This document shows positions 11,245-18,926 of a DNA stretch of 64,000 bases, piece after piece. Source of the stretch: an uncultured Acetatifactor sp. (GTDB taxonomy: Bacteria > Bacillota > Clostridia > Lachnospirales > Lachnospiraceae); contig CAJTOJ010000016.1 of assembly GCA_910577665.1 (NCBI GenBank), positions 1 through 64,000 on the forward strand. The letters are read 5' to 3'. How positions within the stretch are numbered: the first letter of the stretch is position 1; the number at the start of each line of letters is the position of its first letter. A program made the position numbers and the translations under genes. The notes under the pieces were generated by a model. That model was not told where the DNA came from. It worked only from the letters and a program-made list of their open reading frames with translations, and ran no database searches.

Positions 11245-11389
11245 ATTACTGTTCACTCGATACTGCCGCCAGGTGTTTTCACACGTTCTTTGCGTGATAA
11301 ACCCGGGACTGCTTGCGCCAAAAGGAGCGTTCTTTGCTCATTTTTGTGTGCATCACATTGCTGAGAGCGGCGTAGCCGTGAACAGTAAC
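11245..11389. mobile_element. MITE-like structured repeat, family 1, copy B (reverse orientation)
   Basis: A 145-bp element. The ends ATTACTGTTCAC and GTGAACAGTAAC pair at 11 of 12 positions. The 8-bp direct repeat GGCAGAAG flanks it exactly (11237-11244 and 11390-11397). The core is the reverse complement of copy A, with the same GCACACAAA...TTTGGCGCA hairpin block. Confidence 0.88.
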
Positions 11390-11407
11390 GGCAGAAGGTA
11401 CTTCCGG

Positions 11408-11547
11408 ATAACAGTTCAGACAGCCCCTCTCGCGAAGTCAAAATTGCGCTCTATGCGATTTTGCGAGACTTGTGGGCGCCAAAACGCATTCTTTTCGCGT
11501 TTTGTGTGCATTCTCGTAACAGTTCAGTGCCCTGTCTGAACTGTTAC
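11408..11547. mobile_element. MITE-like structured repeat, family 1, copy B2 (variant ends)
   Basis: A 140-bp element with different ends: ATAACAGTTCAGACAG and CTGTCTGAACTGTTAC pair at 15 of 16 positions. The 8-bp direct repeat ACTTCCGG flanks it (11400-11407 and 11548-11555). The internal block CAAAACGC/GCGTTTTGGCGC is shared with the rest of the family, but the second hairpin (CAAAATCGC/GCGCAATTTTG) has a different sequence. It sits 18 bp from copy B. Confidence 0.86.
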
Positions 11548-11576
11548 ACTTCCGGAAAGAATTTATGAACAAATAC

Positions 11577-11605
11577 CTGCCAATAACGAAAACTTATGGT
11601 AAAAT
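11577..11605 (+). promoter_or_regulatory. Probable mntP promoter
   Basis: CTGCCA (11577-11582), a 17-bp spacer and TAAAAT (11600-11605). The match is moderate. It lies just beyond repeat copy B2 and before the structured leader. Confidence 0.5.
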
Positions 11606-11632
11606 AGAGGACATGGTGTTACATCAAGATAG

Positions 11633-11752
11633 GATGTGGGAAGAAAATGTAAAAATGTATATCCCAGGAGGCTGCCAGCCGCTAAAGTTACTTTTCATAG
11701 CTTTATAGCAGGGCGCAGCATGATGTATATCATGTACTCTCCCCACAGGAAT
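11633..11752 (+). ncRNA. Structured 5' leader of mntP, possible riboswitch
   Basis: About 120 nt between promoter and gene can fold into a closed structure. An outer helix joins GTGGGAAG (near 11636) with CTCCCCAC (near 11745). An inner helix GCTGC/GCAGC encloses a hairpin built from GCTA-AAG and CTT-TA-TAGC. Manganese exporters of this family are often controlled by yybP-ykoY Mn2+ riboswitches, but the conserved GGGGAGUA and GCCG loops of that class are not found on this strand. The call is therefore only a structured leader. Confidence 0.35.
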
Positions 11753-11786
11753 TCATACAAAGTCACATAAAAAGGAGAATATACTC

Positions 11787-12347
11787 ATGAGTTTACTGAC
11801 CTTATTCATCACTGCCGTAGGCCTGTCCATGGATGCCTTCGCCGTATCTATCTGCAAAGGGCTTGCCATGAAAAAACTCTCCCTGAAAAAAGCCTGCATA
11901 GTCGGCCTGTGGTTCGGCGGTTTCCAGGCCCTGATGCCCCTGACCGGCTATCTGCTGGGCAGCCGTTTCGAACAATATGTCACCTCCATTGACCACTGGA
12001 TCGCCTTCGTCCTGCTTACCCTGATCGGGCTGTCCATGATAAGGGAAGCCCTCTCCAAAGAGAAAGATACCGCCAATGACTCTCTGGATATAAAGACCAT
12101 GTTCCTGCTGGCCATAGCTACCAGCATAGATGCCCTGGCCGTGGGCGTCACCTATGCCTTTTTAAAAGTAGACATCGTGCCTGCTGTATGCTTCATCGGT
12201 ATCATTACCTTCCTGCTCTCCGCTGTAGGGGTGAAAGTGGGAAATGTATTCGGCACCAGATACAAGGCAAAGGCAGAGATCTTCGGCGGCATCATTCTCA
12301 TTGCCATGGGCATCCGGATCCTGGTGGAACACCTGGGACTTTTATAG
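11787..12347 (+). CDS. mntP: Manganese efflux pump MntP
   Basis: Inner-membrane Mn2+ exporter of 186 aa with six predicted helices in two related halves. Typical features are the opening GLSMDAFAVSICKGL (first half) and the matching ATSIDALAVGVTYAF (second half), each with the conserved membrane Asp, and the ending GIRILVEHLG. AAAAGGAG precedes the ATG. It is transcribed alone on the plus strand behind a long leader, suggesting metal-responsive control at the RNA level. Confidence 0.93.
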   Translation: MSLLTLFITAVGLSMDAFAVSICKGLAMKKLSLKKACIVGLWFGGFQALMPLTGYLLGSRFEQYVTSIDHWIAFVLLTLIGLSMIREALSKEKDTANDSLDIKTMFLLAIATSIDALAVGVTYAFLKVDIVPAVCFIGIITFLLSAVGVKVGNVFGTRYKAKAEIFGGIILIAMGIRILVEHLGLL

Positions 12348-12375
12348 CATTTTGTTACCCATGCAAAATGTGGGG

Positions 12376-12563
12376 AATCTTCATTCCCTTCACACTTCCA
12401 ATCATGCCGCTTCAGCGGCATAAGCAGGCAATGAACCATTACATATCTGGAAGAATGCCTATGCGAGCCTTGTTCGCGTAGGCATTCTTCCGGGAATGAT
12501 TTAGATTTTCTTAGGTCAAATGTTTTCTGACCTTAGAAAATCTTCATTCCCTTCACACTTCCA
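12376..12563. repeat. 25-bp direct repeat enclosing three hairpins
   Basis: The 25-bp segment at 12376-12400 is repeated exactly at 12539-12563. The second copy includes the last codons of the ABC permease gene. Between the copies are three inverted repeats: ATGCCGC/GCGGCAT (12404-12421), a long one starting GGAAGAATGCCTA (12449-12491) and TTTTCTTAGGTCA/TGACCTTAGAAAA (12506-12540). These can end both convergent transcripts (mntP and the permease). The duplication looks like a past insertion or a duplicated terminator. Confidence 0.8.
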
Positions 12564-14139
12564 GCTTACAGAAATTCAACGTGGCAATAACCATGAAGAC
12601 AATGGTTGCCAGCGCCATAAACACATCCATCATCACATATGCCAGACGGATTCCTCCCAGATTCATGCCCAGTATGCCGCCTGTCACAGCCATCATGATC
12701 ACGATTCCCTGGAGAAAAAGCTGGAATATCTGCTTCCCTGTCCGCCCCAGTGTCCCGCCCACCACCGCCTCTGCCACTGCCAGGGCATAGAGCTTGTTGG
12801 CAGACAGGATCGCATAAAACAGGATACTGAGCACCACAATCAACGGGGACATCCCCATGACCAGTGCAGTCGGTATGGTGATCAGACAGCCATTTACCAG
12901 ATTCTGGACATGATGCATGGCCGTGGCATACAACAGCTTGTGAAACGGCGTATCCGGAATCAAATAAGTGTAGGGGGATAGCAGCTCCTTACCCCACTTG
13001 CCACTCAGGGATGTGAATACAAAGACCAGGTAGGCAGACACCGCAGGCACTGCGAAGTCTTCCAGTGGGCCGAATATCCCCAGTTCCCCGAATCCTCCTT
13101 CCCTGGTATACAGCCAGGCCAGGCCTACGCCTGCCAGCAGCGCCACCACTGTGTTAACATCAAAGATAAAGTACTTGCTTTTCTTATATTCCAGAAGCTG
13201 CCTGTAGAAAAGGGCTTTCGCTCCATGGCCTTTCCAGGTCACACTGGCCTTGCCAAATTTCTGCTTTTTCCCCAGCTTTTTGTCCATATTTCCCTGCCTG
13301 CGGCTGACCATGACTTCCTCATAGTCCTCAGCAAAGTGGATGGCATCCTCGTAAAAAGCCCCGGTACATTTCATCCGCATCGCCAGGAACACAGTCACCA
13401 GGAACAAGAGCGCATAGAGGATGGATCCAATCACATTCACTGTGGTGGCCCCCGTAAACAGCAGATGTACCACTGCAATATACCAGCCGATCACTGGCAC
13501 AAGCTGTACTCCGTCACTGTGCAGGAAGTCCACCACACTGCCAAAGCTCAATCCCTCCTTTAGGTACGTATAGATCCCCAGCAGCAATAGTACCCACACC
13601 AGAGCCCGTGCCCCCCACACGACCATTTTCCTCCCGTTCTCATGCAGACGCTCCGACCCATAGAGCAGCAGCATAAAGCCGCCCTCCAGTACATTTTCCA
13701 CTCCCACGGCAAACACAAAATAAACCGCCAGCTTCCAGACTTCCACCCGGAACATGACCCTGCCGCAGGCCACAGCAAACAGATTTAGCAATACCATCAG
13801 AAGCAAAGTCCGCATATGGGCATACAGCAGTATACATTTGGGACTCACCGGGGAAGGAAACAGAAAATGTACATCACAGTTCTGGTATACCAGTCCCTTT
13901 CTCCTGGCATAAGCACTTAAATTGGCCGGAATGGTCCAGAAAGCAAGCAGGGCCAGTACCGCTGCCATACCGGACGGCGAATCCATGGCATAAGTCTGGG
14001 CCGCCATCTGCAGGGAATACGGCAGGACACAGATGTAAAAAAGGATCACGACCACATACACATATGTCACCGGCTTGCGTAACGCCATCCTGACGCGGTT
14101 CTTGAAGATGTGACGGTAAAGATATCCGATTGCACCCAT
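12553..14139 (-). CDS. ABC exporter membrane protein
   Basis: 528 aa, very hydrophobic, with about 10-12 predicted membrane helices and a central soluble stretch rich in Lys around MDKKLGKKQKFGK. It resembles putative ABC exporter permeases of Firmicutes that pair with an adjacent single ATPase. The ATG lies one base after the TAG stop of the ATPase gene, with AAAGGTGG upstream, so the two are translationally linked. The substrate is unknown; peptide, antimicrobial or lipid export are all possible. Its last codons fall in a 25-bp direct repeat. Confidence 0.75.
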   Translation of the reverse strand: MGAIGYLYRHIFKNRVRMALRKPVTYVYVVVILFYICVLPYSLQMAAQTYAMDSPSGMAAVLALLAFWTIPANLSAYARRKGLVYQNCDVHFLFPSPVSPKCILLYAHMRTLLLMVLLNLFAVACGRVMFRVEVWKLAVYFVFAVGVENVLEGGFMLLLYGSERLHENGRKMVVWGARALVWVLLLLGIYTYLKEGLSFGSVVDFLHSDGVQLVPVIGWYIAVVHLLFTGATTVNVIGSILYALLFLVTVFLAMRMKCTGAFYEDAIHFAEDYEEVMVSRRQGNMDKKLGKKQKFGKASVTWKGHGAKALFYRQLLEYKKSKYFIFDVNTVVALLAGVGLAWLYTREGGFGELGIFGPLEDFAVPAVSAYLVFVFTSLSGKWGKELLSPYTYLIPDTPFHKLLYATAMHHVQNLVNGCLITIPTALVMGMSPLIVVLSILFYAILSANKLYALAVAEAVVGGTLGRTGKQIFQLFLQGIVIMMAVTGGILGMNLGGIRLAYVMMDVFMALATIVFMVIATLNFCKLEV

Positions 14140-14140
14140 A

Positions 14141-14962
14141 CTACCTACCACCTTTCTGGACTGAACCTGCATCCAGGTCCTCTTCTGCCTTCCGGTAAGC
14201 CTGCCTGTTTTCTGCTGCACCTCCGTCCACCTGGCGGTCCTCCGCTGCACTTCCGTCCACTTGACGGTCTTCTGCCTGGCCTGTCACCTGGAAGAACAGA
14301 TCCTCCAGATCCTCATCTCCCACACTCTCCCTGGGATATGTCCCCAGGATATGGCCCTTATCCATCACAAAAGTCACATCCCACAGTTCCTTCACCATCT
14401 CCAGCATATGGGTACTGATCAGCACAGTACAGCCCTGGTTCCTTAACTCCAGGATCACGCTCTTCAGCTCCTTGATGGCTACAGGGTCCAGCCCTACCAT
14501 CGGCTCATCCAGCAGGATCACCTTCGGTCTTACCACCAGTGCACAGCAGATGCTCACCTTCTGCATCATCCCTTTGGAGAGCTCATTCCCCAGCTTATCC
14601 TGCTTGTCTGTGAGCTCAAACCGGTCAAAGAGACAGCGGATCTCCTCTGGCGCAACATCCACCCCATATGCCCTGGTAATAAACTCTATATGCTCCCGCA
14701 CCGTAAGCGCATCATACATATGTGGCAGTTCCGGCACATAGGCAAAACACCTCTTGGCCTCCACCGTCCGGGAATCCTGTCCCTGTATCTGGATGGTACC
14801 CTGGTAGCGCAACAGCCCTGCAATACTCTTGATCACTGTGGATTTTCCTGCACCATTAGGTCCAAGCAGGATTCCCACCCGCCCGTCTGGTACCGAAAAT
14901 CCCACTTTGTCCACTGCCAGCGTCTTCCCGTATTTCTTTGTCAGATTCTGTACTGTAAGCAT
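14141..14962 (-). CDS. ABC transporter ATP-binding protein
   Basis: 273 aa. Walker A GPNGAGKST, signature LSKGM (a variant of LSGGQ), Walker B VILLDEP, and the switch His in ISTHM. After the ATPase domain a polar tail contains three near-copies of an AEDRQVDG-like unit, probably a small in-frame expansion. The start at 14962 has GGAGGAG upstream; the frame continues 20 codons further without a ribosome site. It is paired with the membrane protein directly downstream. Confidence 0.88.
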   Translation of the reverse strand: MLTVQNLTKKYGKTLAVDKVGFSVPDGRVGILLGPNGAGKSTVIKSIAGLLRYQGTIQIQGQDSRTVEAKRCFAYVPELPHMYDALTVREHIEFITRAYGVDVAPEEIRCLFDRFELTDKQDKLGNELSKGMMQKVSICCALVVRPKVILLDEPMVGLDPVAIKELKSVILELRNQGCTVLISTHMLEMVKELWDVTFVMDKGHILGTYPRESVGDEDLEDLFFQVTGQAEDRQVDGSAAEDRQVDGGAAENRQAYRKAEEDLDAGSVQKGGR

Positions 14963-15069
14963 ATTCTCCTCCTCATCCTTCCCCAAATGCATAACCCTCT
15001 TATTGCTACCCGGAGCATGCACACATATGTCATTCCTGTAAGCATTGCCCCGGGCCGGGCATTACTTCT

Positions 15070-16086
15070 TCACACTGCCGGGATCCCGCCCAGCCCCATC
15101 AGCACTGCAATCCCATACAACACCAGCAGATGCACCGGATAAAACAGATAGAACCCATATTTCATCCGCAATCCTCTCTCCCCGTTATACAATGCTGCCG
15201 GTATCAGGGCCAACAGCGCAAATATCTCGCTGCCATTCACAGTAAACGTAAGCACCAGACATCCCGCCAGCATTGCCAGCACTTTTCGTCTGCGGCACAG
15301 ATACATGGCGGCAATGGTAAGCACTCCCATTCCAGCGTAATCTGTCTGCATCAGATCTGCCAGAAACATAGCCAGACTAAGCACAATCAGATCCGCACCT
15401 ACAGTGGCGGCCCGGAAGAACCCCCTGCGCATACCTACCAGATACAGATCCACAGCCACCACCAGGCAGACTGCGGCAGGCACCAGGATCCCATCCCCCG
15501 CCATTCTGCCTCCCATAAGAAAATACACGTATGCCCCTATAGATACCACCCCTGTCACACAGGCAAATATCCCTGCCGGCAAAGGCAGCTTCCAATTCTC
15601 CAGGACTTTGAATCCCCACAGAGCCATCAGTCCCAGAAACAATGTAAAGTACACATTCTGGTAACGGAACTCTATCATCTGGGAAGTAAGGGCCAGATTA
15701 AAGGGAATCTCCGAAAGCAGGGCAAACACCCCCAGTCGGAATGCATATTTCCCCACGTTCCTGGTCTTCTGGACTCCCTCCACCAATAGAAAGCAGAATA
15801 CCGGGAAGCCGATCCTGCCGATCCACCGCATGACCTGGTAGACCCAGAACAGGATCACAAAATCATCCGGGCTGTTCCGCACACTGCCTCCCAGCAATTC
15901 CCTGACCAGAACCACCGCCGCTGTGTGGTCAATGAACATGGTAATAATACCCACCAGCTTGAAAGTACTGCCTGTAATGCCACCCTTTTTGTGCCACCCC
16001 TGTCCGCTTTTTGGGGATATGGACACCCCGTCCATGCTCTCCCCTGCTGCCATTCCCCCCGTATCCGCCACATCTGCCATGTACAT
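15070..16086 (-). CDS. TraX-family membrane protein
   Basis: 338 aa. A soluble N-terminal segment of about 40 residues is followed by eight or nine membrane helices. The TraX hallmark is at the first helix: STFKLVGIITMFIDHTAAV. The ending RMKYGFYLFYPVHLLVLYGI is also typical. TraX acetylates F-pilin in conjugative plasmids, but chromosomal Firmicute homologues lack pilus genes and their substrate is unknown; surface-polymer acylation is an inference. AGGGAGG lies 9 nt before the ATG. No conjugation genes are near. Confidence 0.85.
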   Translation of the reverse strand: MYMADVADTGGMAAGESMDGVSISPKSGQGWHKKGGITGSTFKLVGIITMFIDHTAAVVLVRELLGGSVRNSPDDFVILFWVYQVMRWIGRIGFPVFCFLLVEGVQKTRNVGKYAFRLGVFALLSEIPFNLALTSQMIEFRYQNVYFTLFLGLMALWGFKVLENWKLPLPAGIFACVTGVVSIGAYVYFLMGGRMAGDGILVPAAVCLVVAVDLYLVGMRRGFFRAATVGADLIVLSLAMFLADLMQTDYAGMGVLTIAAMYLCRRRKVLAMLAGCLVLTFTVNGSEIFALLALIPAALYNGERGLRMKYGFYLFYPVHLLVLYGIAVLMGLGGIPAV

Positions 16087-16121
16087 GGAACACTGCCTCC
16101 CTATTGTGTGATATACTTAAT

Positions 16122-16150
16122 ACATTAAAGTGTCGTGTATGTTTTGTCAA
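16122..16150 (-). promoter_or_regulatory. Promoter of the TraX-like gene
   Basis: TTGACA (16150-16145), a 17-bp spacer and TAATGT (16127-16122). The -35 is perfect; the -10 matches only in part. Confidence 0.45.
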
Positions 16151-16172
16151 TACCTTTTCTGCACGATATCAA

Positions 16173-16215
16173 AAAGAAGGACTGCTGCAAAATACCCTTC
16201 CTTTTGCAGCAGTCC
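16173..16215 (-). terminator. Terminator after the response regulator gene
   Basis: Stem GGACTGCTGCAAAA / TTTTGCAGCAGTCC with a 9-nt loop. On the minus strand the stem is followed by TTCTTTTT, 13 bp beyond the regulator's stop codon. Confidence 0.85.
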
Positions 16216-16227
16216 CCCGCCATCTCA

Positions 16228-16926
16228 TCATCCTACCTTATATCCATTTCCCCACACCACCTTCAAATACCTGGGTTCCTTAGGGTTGCTCTCGATTTTC
16301 TCCCGAATATGGCGGATATGCACCGCGATCGTATTGTCTGCACCAATGGCCTGCATCTGCCAGATATTCTCATAGATCTGGCTGTTGGAGAATACTTTTC
16401 CCCTCTGCTGGACCAGCAGCCTCAATATCTTATATTCAATGGGTGTGAGCCTTACACTCCGGCCCTCCACCGTCACCGTACGCTGGATGTCATCGATCAC
16501 CAATCCATCCACTTTATAGATACGGTTGATGTTGGAACACATATTCACAAGCTGGGTATACCTGCGCAACTGGGATTTCACCCTGGCCAGTAACACCAAT
16601 GGGTTACAGTCCGCGGTCACATAATCGTCTGCCCCTGCCTCCAGTGCCATGATCTTTGCCGTCTCCGCAGACTGGGCCGACACCACGATCAGCGGAATAC
16701 TGCTGGCCTTGCGAAGCTTCGCTATCATCTCAATCCCTTTATCCCATCCCTTGTCATTCAATTCCACATCCACCAGCATCAGATGGATTCTCCGGTCCTC
16801 CAGTGCTGCCTGCAATTCCCCAAGGTCAGCTGCCACCAGCATGGAAAGCTCTTCCCCCGCAAACAAAGGCTCCATCTTCTCTGCAATCTTCGTCTGGTTG
16901 TTGTATACCAATATTTTCTTCTCCAT
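16228..16926 (-). CDS. OmpR-type response regulator with atypical receiver
   Basis: 232 aa: receiver domain (about 4-115), linker, and a winged-helix output domain (about 135-230) with LTPIEYKILRLL and HIRHIREKIE. The presumed phospho-Asp53 (LMLVDVEL) is kept. The paired acidic residues near the N-terminus are Asn9-Asn10, and the conserved Lys of the TKPF loop is replaced (VTADCNP, residue 105). Mg2+ binding and normal phosphorylation are therefore doubtful. No histidine kinase is adjacent. The start chosen uses GGAGG 7 nt upstream; an ATG 15 bp further upstream is possible. Confidence 0.85.
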   Translation of the reverse strand: MEKKILVYNNQTKIAEKMEPLFAGEELSMLVAADLGELQAALEDRRIHLMLVDVELNDKGWDKGIEMIAKLRKASSIPLIVVSAQSAETAKIMALEAGADDYVTADCNPLVLLARVKSQLRRYTQLVNMCSNINRIYKVDGLVIDDIQRTVTVEGRSVRLTPIEYKILRLLVQQRGKVFSNSQIYENIWQMQAIGADNTIAVHIRHIREKIESNPKEPRYLKVVWGNGYKVG

Positions 16927-16974
16927 CGCGTTATCCTCCATCTTCTCTCATCCCCAAACTCTATCTCCCAAGCC

Positions 16975-17140
16975 CTGGCGCGTGTTTGAAAATTCATTTC
17001 CACCATCTGCACGCCCCACTTTGCGGTATATCCGGCCCTCATTCGGTCAACGTAGCCCACTATGTCTCCCTCATTTGGGTCAGATCTCCCACAAATTGTG
17101 ACGCACATCTGACAGAAAGCAATTTACAAACACACTCTAG
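16975..17140. mobile_element. MITE-like repeat, family 2, copy 1
   Basis: 166 bp. Its ends match the 20-bp repeat CTAGAGCGTGTTTGAAAATT at 18 of 20 positions on each side. By eye it differs from copy 2 (20988-21153, opposite orientation) at about 13 positions. It contains a central CGTAG/CTACG-type dyad. It lies 48 bp upstream of the response regulator start, so it may carry or disrupt that gene's promoter. Confidence 0.85.
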
Positions 17141-17171
17141 CCGGTCCGGAACCACCCATAAGGTGACACCC

Positions 17172-18005
17172 TTACTGCTCCGGTCCGAAATAGACTGTCA
17201 TATCCATTGAATCCAGTATCTCCTCTACCTCCTGACCTGTAATACCCTTGAAATCCATGCTCAGGTCACGCCCGTTTAAAGAGATCACTGCATGAACCGA
17301 ATCCACGCTGCCATTTTCTACTGTGTCAAACATGGTGAAGCATATCCCCTGGCAATTGGTATAGCTTCTCTCATTGGCCACTTCCCCCATATAAGCCACG
17401 GAAGAAGAATATCCCTCATACTCCCTGTTGTCCTGTTGGGACAGGCTAAAATACCCTTCCTCTCCCATATACCTGACATAGATATGTTTTCCCCCTTCCA
17501 TCACCAGAACCTGCTCTTCCTCAAAAGATATAGGAAACAGTTCCCTGAGCGGTATGGCCATCGGAGTGGCATCTGCTTCCCGGAAAGCCTCCACAGAATC
17601 ATATTCCACAGGTTCCATATCTATCACTTCCCCTTCACTATAGTTCCAGTCCTGATCCCGGGCTGCTTCCTGATCAGCCTCCAATGCCATGGCCTCCGTC
17701 AGGCATCCTTCCTCTTTCGGGGAATCCTCCAGGCTCCGGGCCCGGGCTGCGTTCTCCTGGTCGGTAATGGTAAAACCATTCTGCTTCATCTGGATCACAC
17801 TGTCATGATAACTCTTCGCCGCCACCCCTGTACCACACAACAGGCACATGACTGCTGCCGCACTACAGCCCCTGGCCATCAGCTTCTGTCTTCTGCGCTG
17901 TAGAAGCCGCCTGTGATGGAATTCGTCCTGGGCCTGCGACACATCCATATGAAGCTCTGGCAACTGCTCTGCAGCCTGCTGGTATGCATCCCGAAATTTA
18001 TCCAA
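17172..18005 (-). CDS. Anti-sigma factor-like membrane protein
   Basis: 277 aa. A cytoplasmic N-terminal domain (about 1-45) is followed by one membrane helix (about 47-64, SAAAVMCLLCGTGVAA) and an extracytoplasmic domain with a beta-rich C-terminus. The layout and the 8-bp overlap with the sigma gene mark it as the cognate anti-sigma factor. The C-terminal part resembles DUF4367-type domains found on clostridial anti-sigma proteins. It presumably holds the ECF sigma at the membrane until an envelope signal arrives. The signal cannot be read from sequence. Confidence 0.78.
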   Translation of the reverse strand: MDKFRDAYQQAAEQLPELHMDVSQAQDEFHHRRLLQRRRQKLMARGCSAAAVMCLLCGTGVAAKSYHDSVIQMKQNGFTITDQENAARARSLEDSPKEEGCLTEAMALEADQEAARDQDWNYSEGEVIDMEPVEYDSVEAFREADATPMAIPLRELFPISFEEEQVLVMEGGKHIYVRYMGEEGYFSLSQQDNREYEGYSSSVAYMGEVANERSYTNCQGICFTMFDTVENGSVDSVHAVISLNGRDLSMDFKGITGQEVEEILDSMDMTVYFGPEQ

Positions 18006-18531
18006 AGTCGTATTCCTCCTTCAAAGACTTCCGAAGCAGATTCCTGCCACGGGTAAGCTGTGATGTCACAGTGGATACCCCGTAGCCCGTGATCTTCGCA
18101 ATTTCCTGTACAGACAATTCCTGGTAATAGAAGAGATGGATCACATCCCGGTACTTTGCAGGCAAAGCCATCACGGCGGCCAGGATTCCTGCTTCCCTCT
18201 CCCGGTCCAGCATATCCTGCTCCAGACCTGCCGGAACATCTTTCCTCCCGGCCAGATGTTCCTCCCATTCCCCGTCACTGTGGTGACGACTCCAGGCGCT
18301 TCCCCATAGCTTACGGCAGGTATTCAATGCAACCTTAAGAAGCCATGCTTTCTCATGTTCCTCGCTCTCGAATGTCTCTCCATGTCTGATGTACTGATAA
18401 AACACCTCCTGGACCACATCCTCCGCATCCTGCCTGTTCTGCAGACGCAGAAAGCTTAGCCGGAAAAGCATATCCCCATACTGGTCAATCTTCAGTTGCA
18501 TCTTGCTGTTGTCAATCTGTACGTTTGTCAT
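17998..18531 (-). CDS. ECF-type RNA polymerase sigma factor
   Basis: 177 aa. Region 2 (about 15-80) contains QDAEDVVQEVFYQYIR; region 4 (about 120-170) contains LPAKYRDVIHLFYYQELSVQEIA and a helix-turn-helix GVSTVTSQLTRGRNLLRK. This places it with sigma-W/sigma-V-like ECF factors. It is translationally coupled to the anti-sigma gene (stop and start overlap by 8 bp). The ribosome site is weak. A TGCAACTTT block about 90 bp upstream (18621-18630, minus) resembles ECF -35 elements and hints at autoregulation. Confidence 0.92.
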   Translation of the reverse strand: MTNVQIDNSKMQLKIDQYGDMLFRLSFLRLQNRQDAEDVVQEVFYQYIRHGETFESEEHEKAWLLKVALNTCRKLWGSAWSRHHSDGEWEEHLAGRKDVPAGLEQDMLDREREAGILAAVMALPAKYRDVIHLFYYQELSVQEIAKITGYGVSTVTSQLTRGRNLLRKSLKEEYDFG

Positions 18532-18926
18532 AGTGGTTATCTGCGCAAAACCTTCACTTCTACATATGAATATCCGGCAGCCTTTCGTTTTGCTGCAAGT
18601 ATCTTAAAATATTTTTGTATCAAAGTTGCATAGATTTTATATCTTTTTGCCTACTCCCCATTTTATAACAAGACTGTGACATTTACATGACACTTTTCTT
18701 ACATTTCTATAACAAATCATCTTGCGCCTCCGGACCGGTACTACGCATATAAAAAAGGGAACAAGTCCACCTTTCCGATTCCATTACTGTCCGGCAATAA
18801 ACTTTCCCATCGTAAAATAGAGAGTGTGTTATCCACACCCTCTATCTATATAGACTATTTTACAGGTCAAAAAGTTTCACTGTTTTTCATTTCTTCGAAT
18901 ATCTTCTTTTTGGAGTCTTTTTGCTT
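18532..18926. other. Intergenic region between AI-2E-type transporter and sigma gene
   Basis: 395 bp without a gene, AT-rich at 18590-18720. It holds the possible ECF -35 block TGCAACTTT (18630-18621) and a dyad at about 18811-18850, AGAGAGTGTG/CACACCCTCT, inside longer AAAATAG/CTATTTT arms. That dyad is the likely terminator of the transporter gene. Nothing else is recognised. Confidence 0.5.

Noticed and set aside
11735..11760. GGGGAGTA on the minus strand, the core of the yybP-ykoY riboswitch
   Set aside because: It points away from mntP, and the other consensus parts are not in the right places on that strand.
15070..16086. TraX-like gene as evidence for a conjugative element
   Set aside because: No relaxase, coupling protein, pilus or integrase gene is nearby; chromosomal TraX-like genes are common in Firmicutes.
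16779..17108. Reading frame across family 2 repeat copy 1 into the response regulator
   Set aside because: It has no ribosome site and the downstream part overlaps the regulator gene in another frame.
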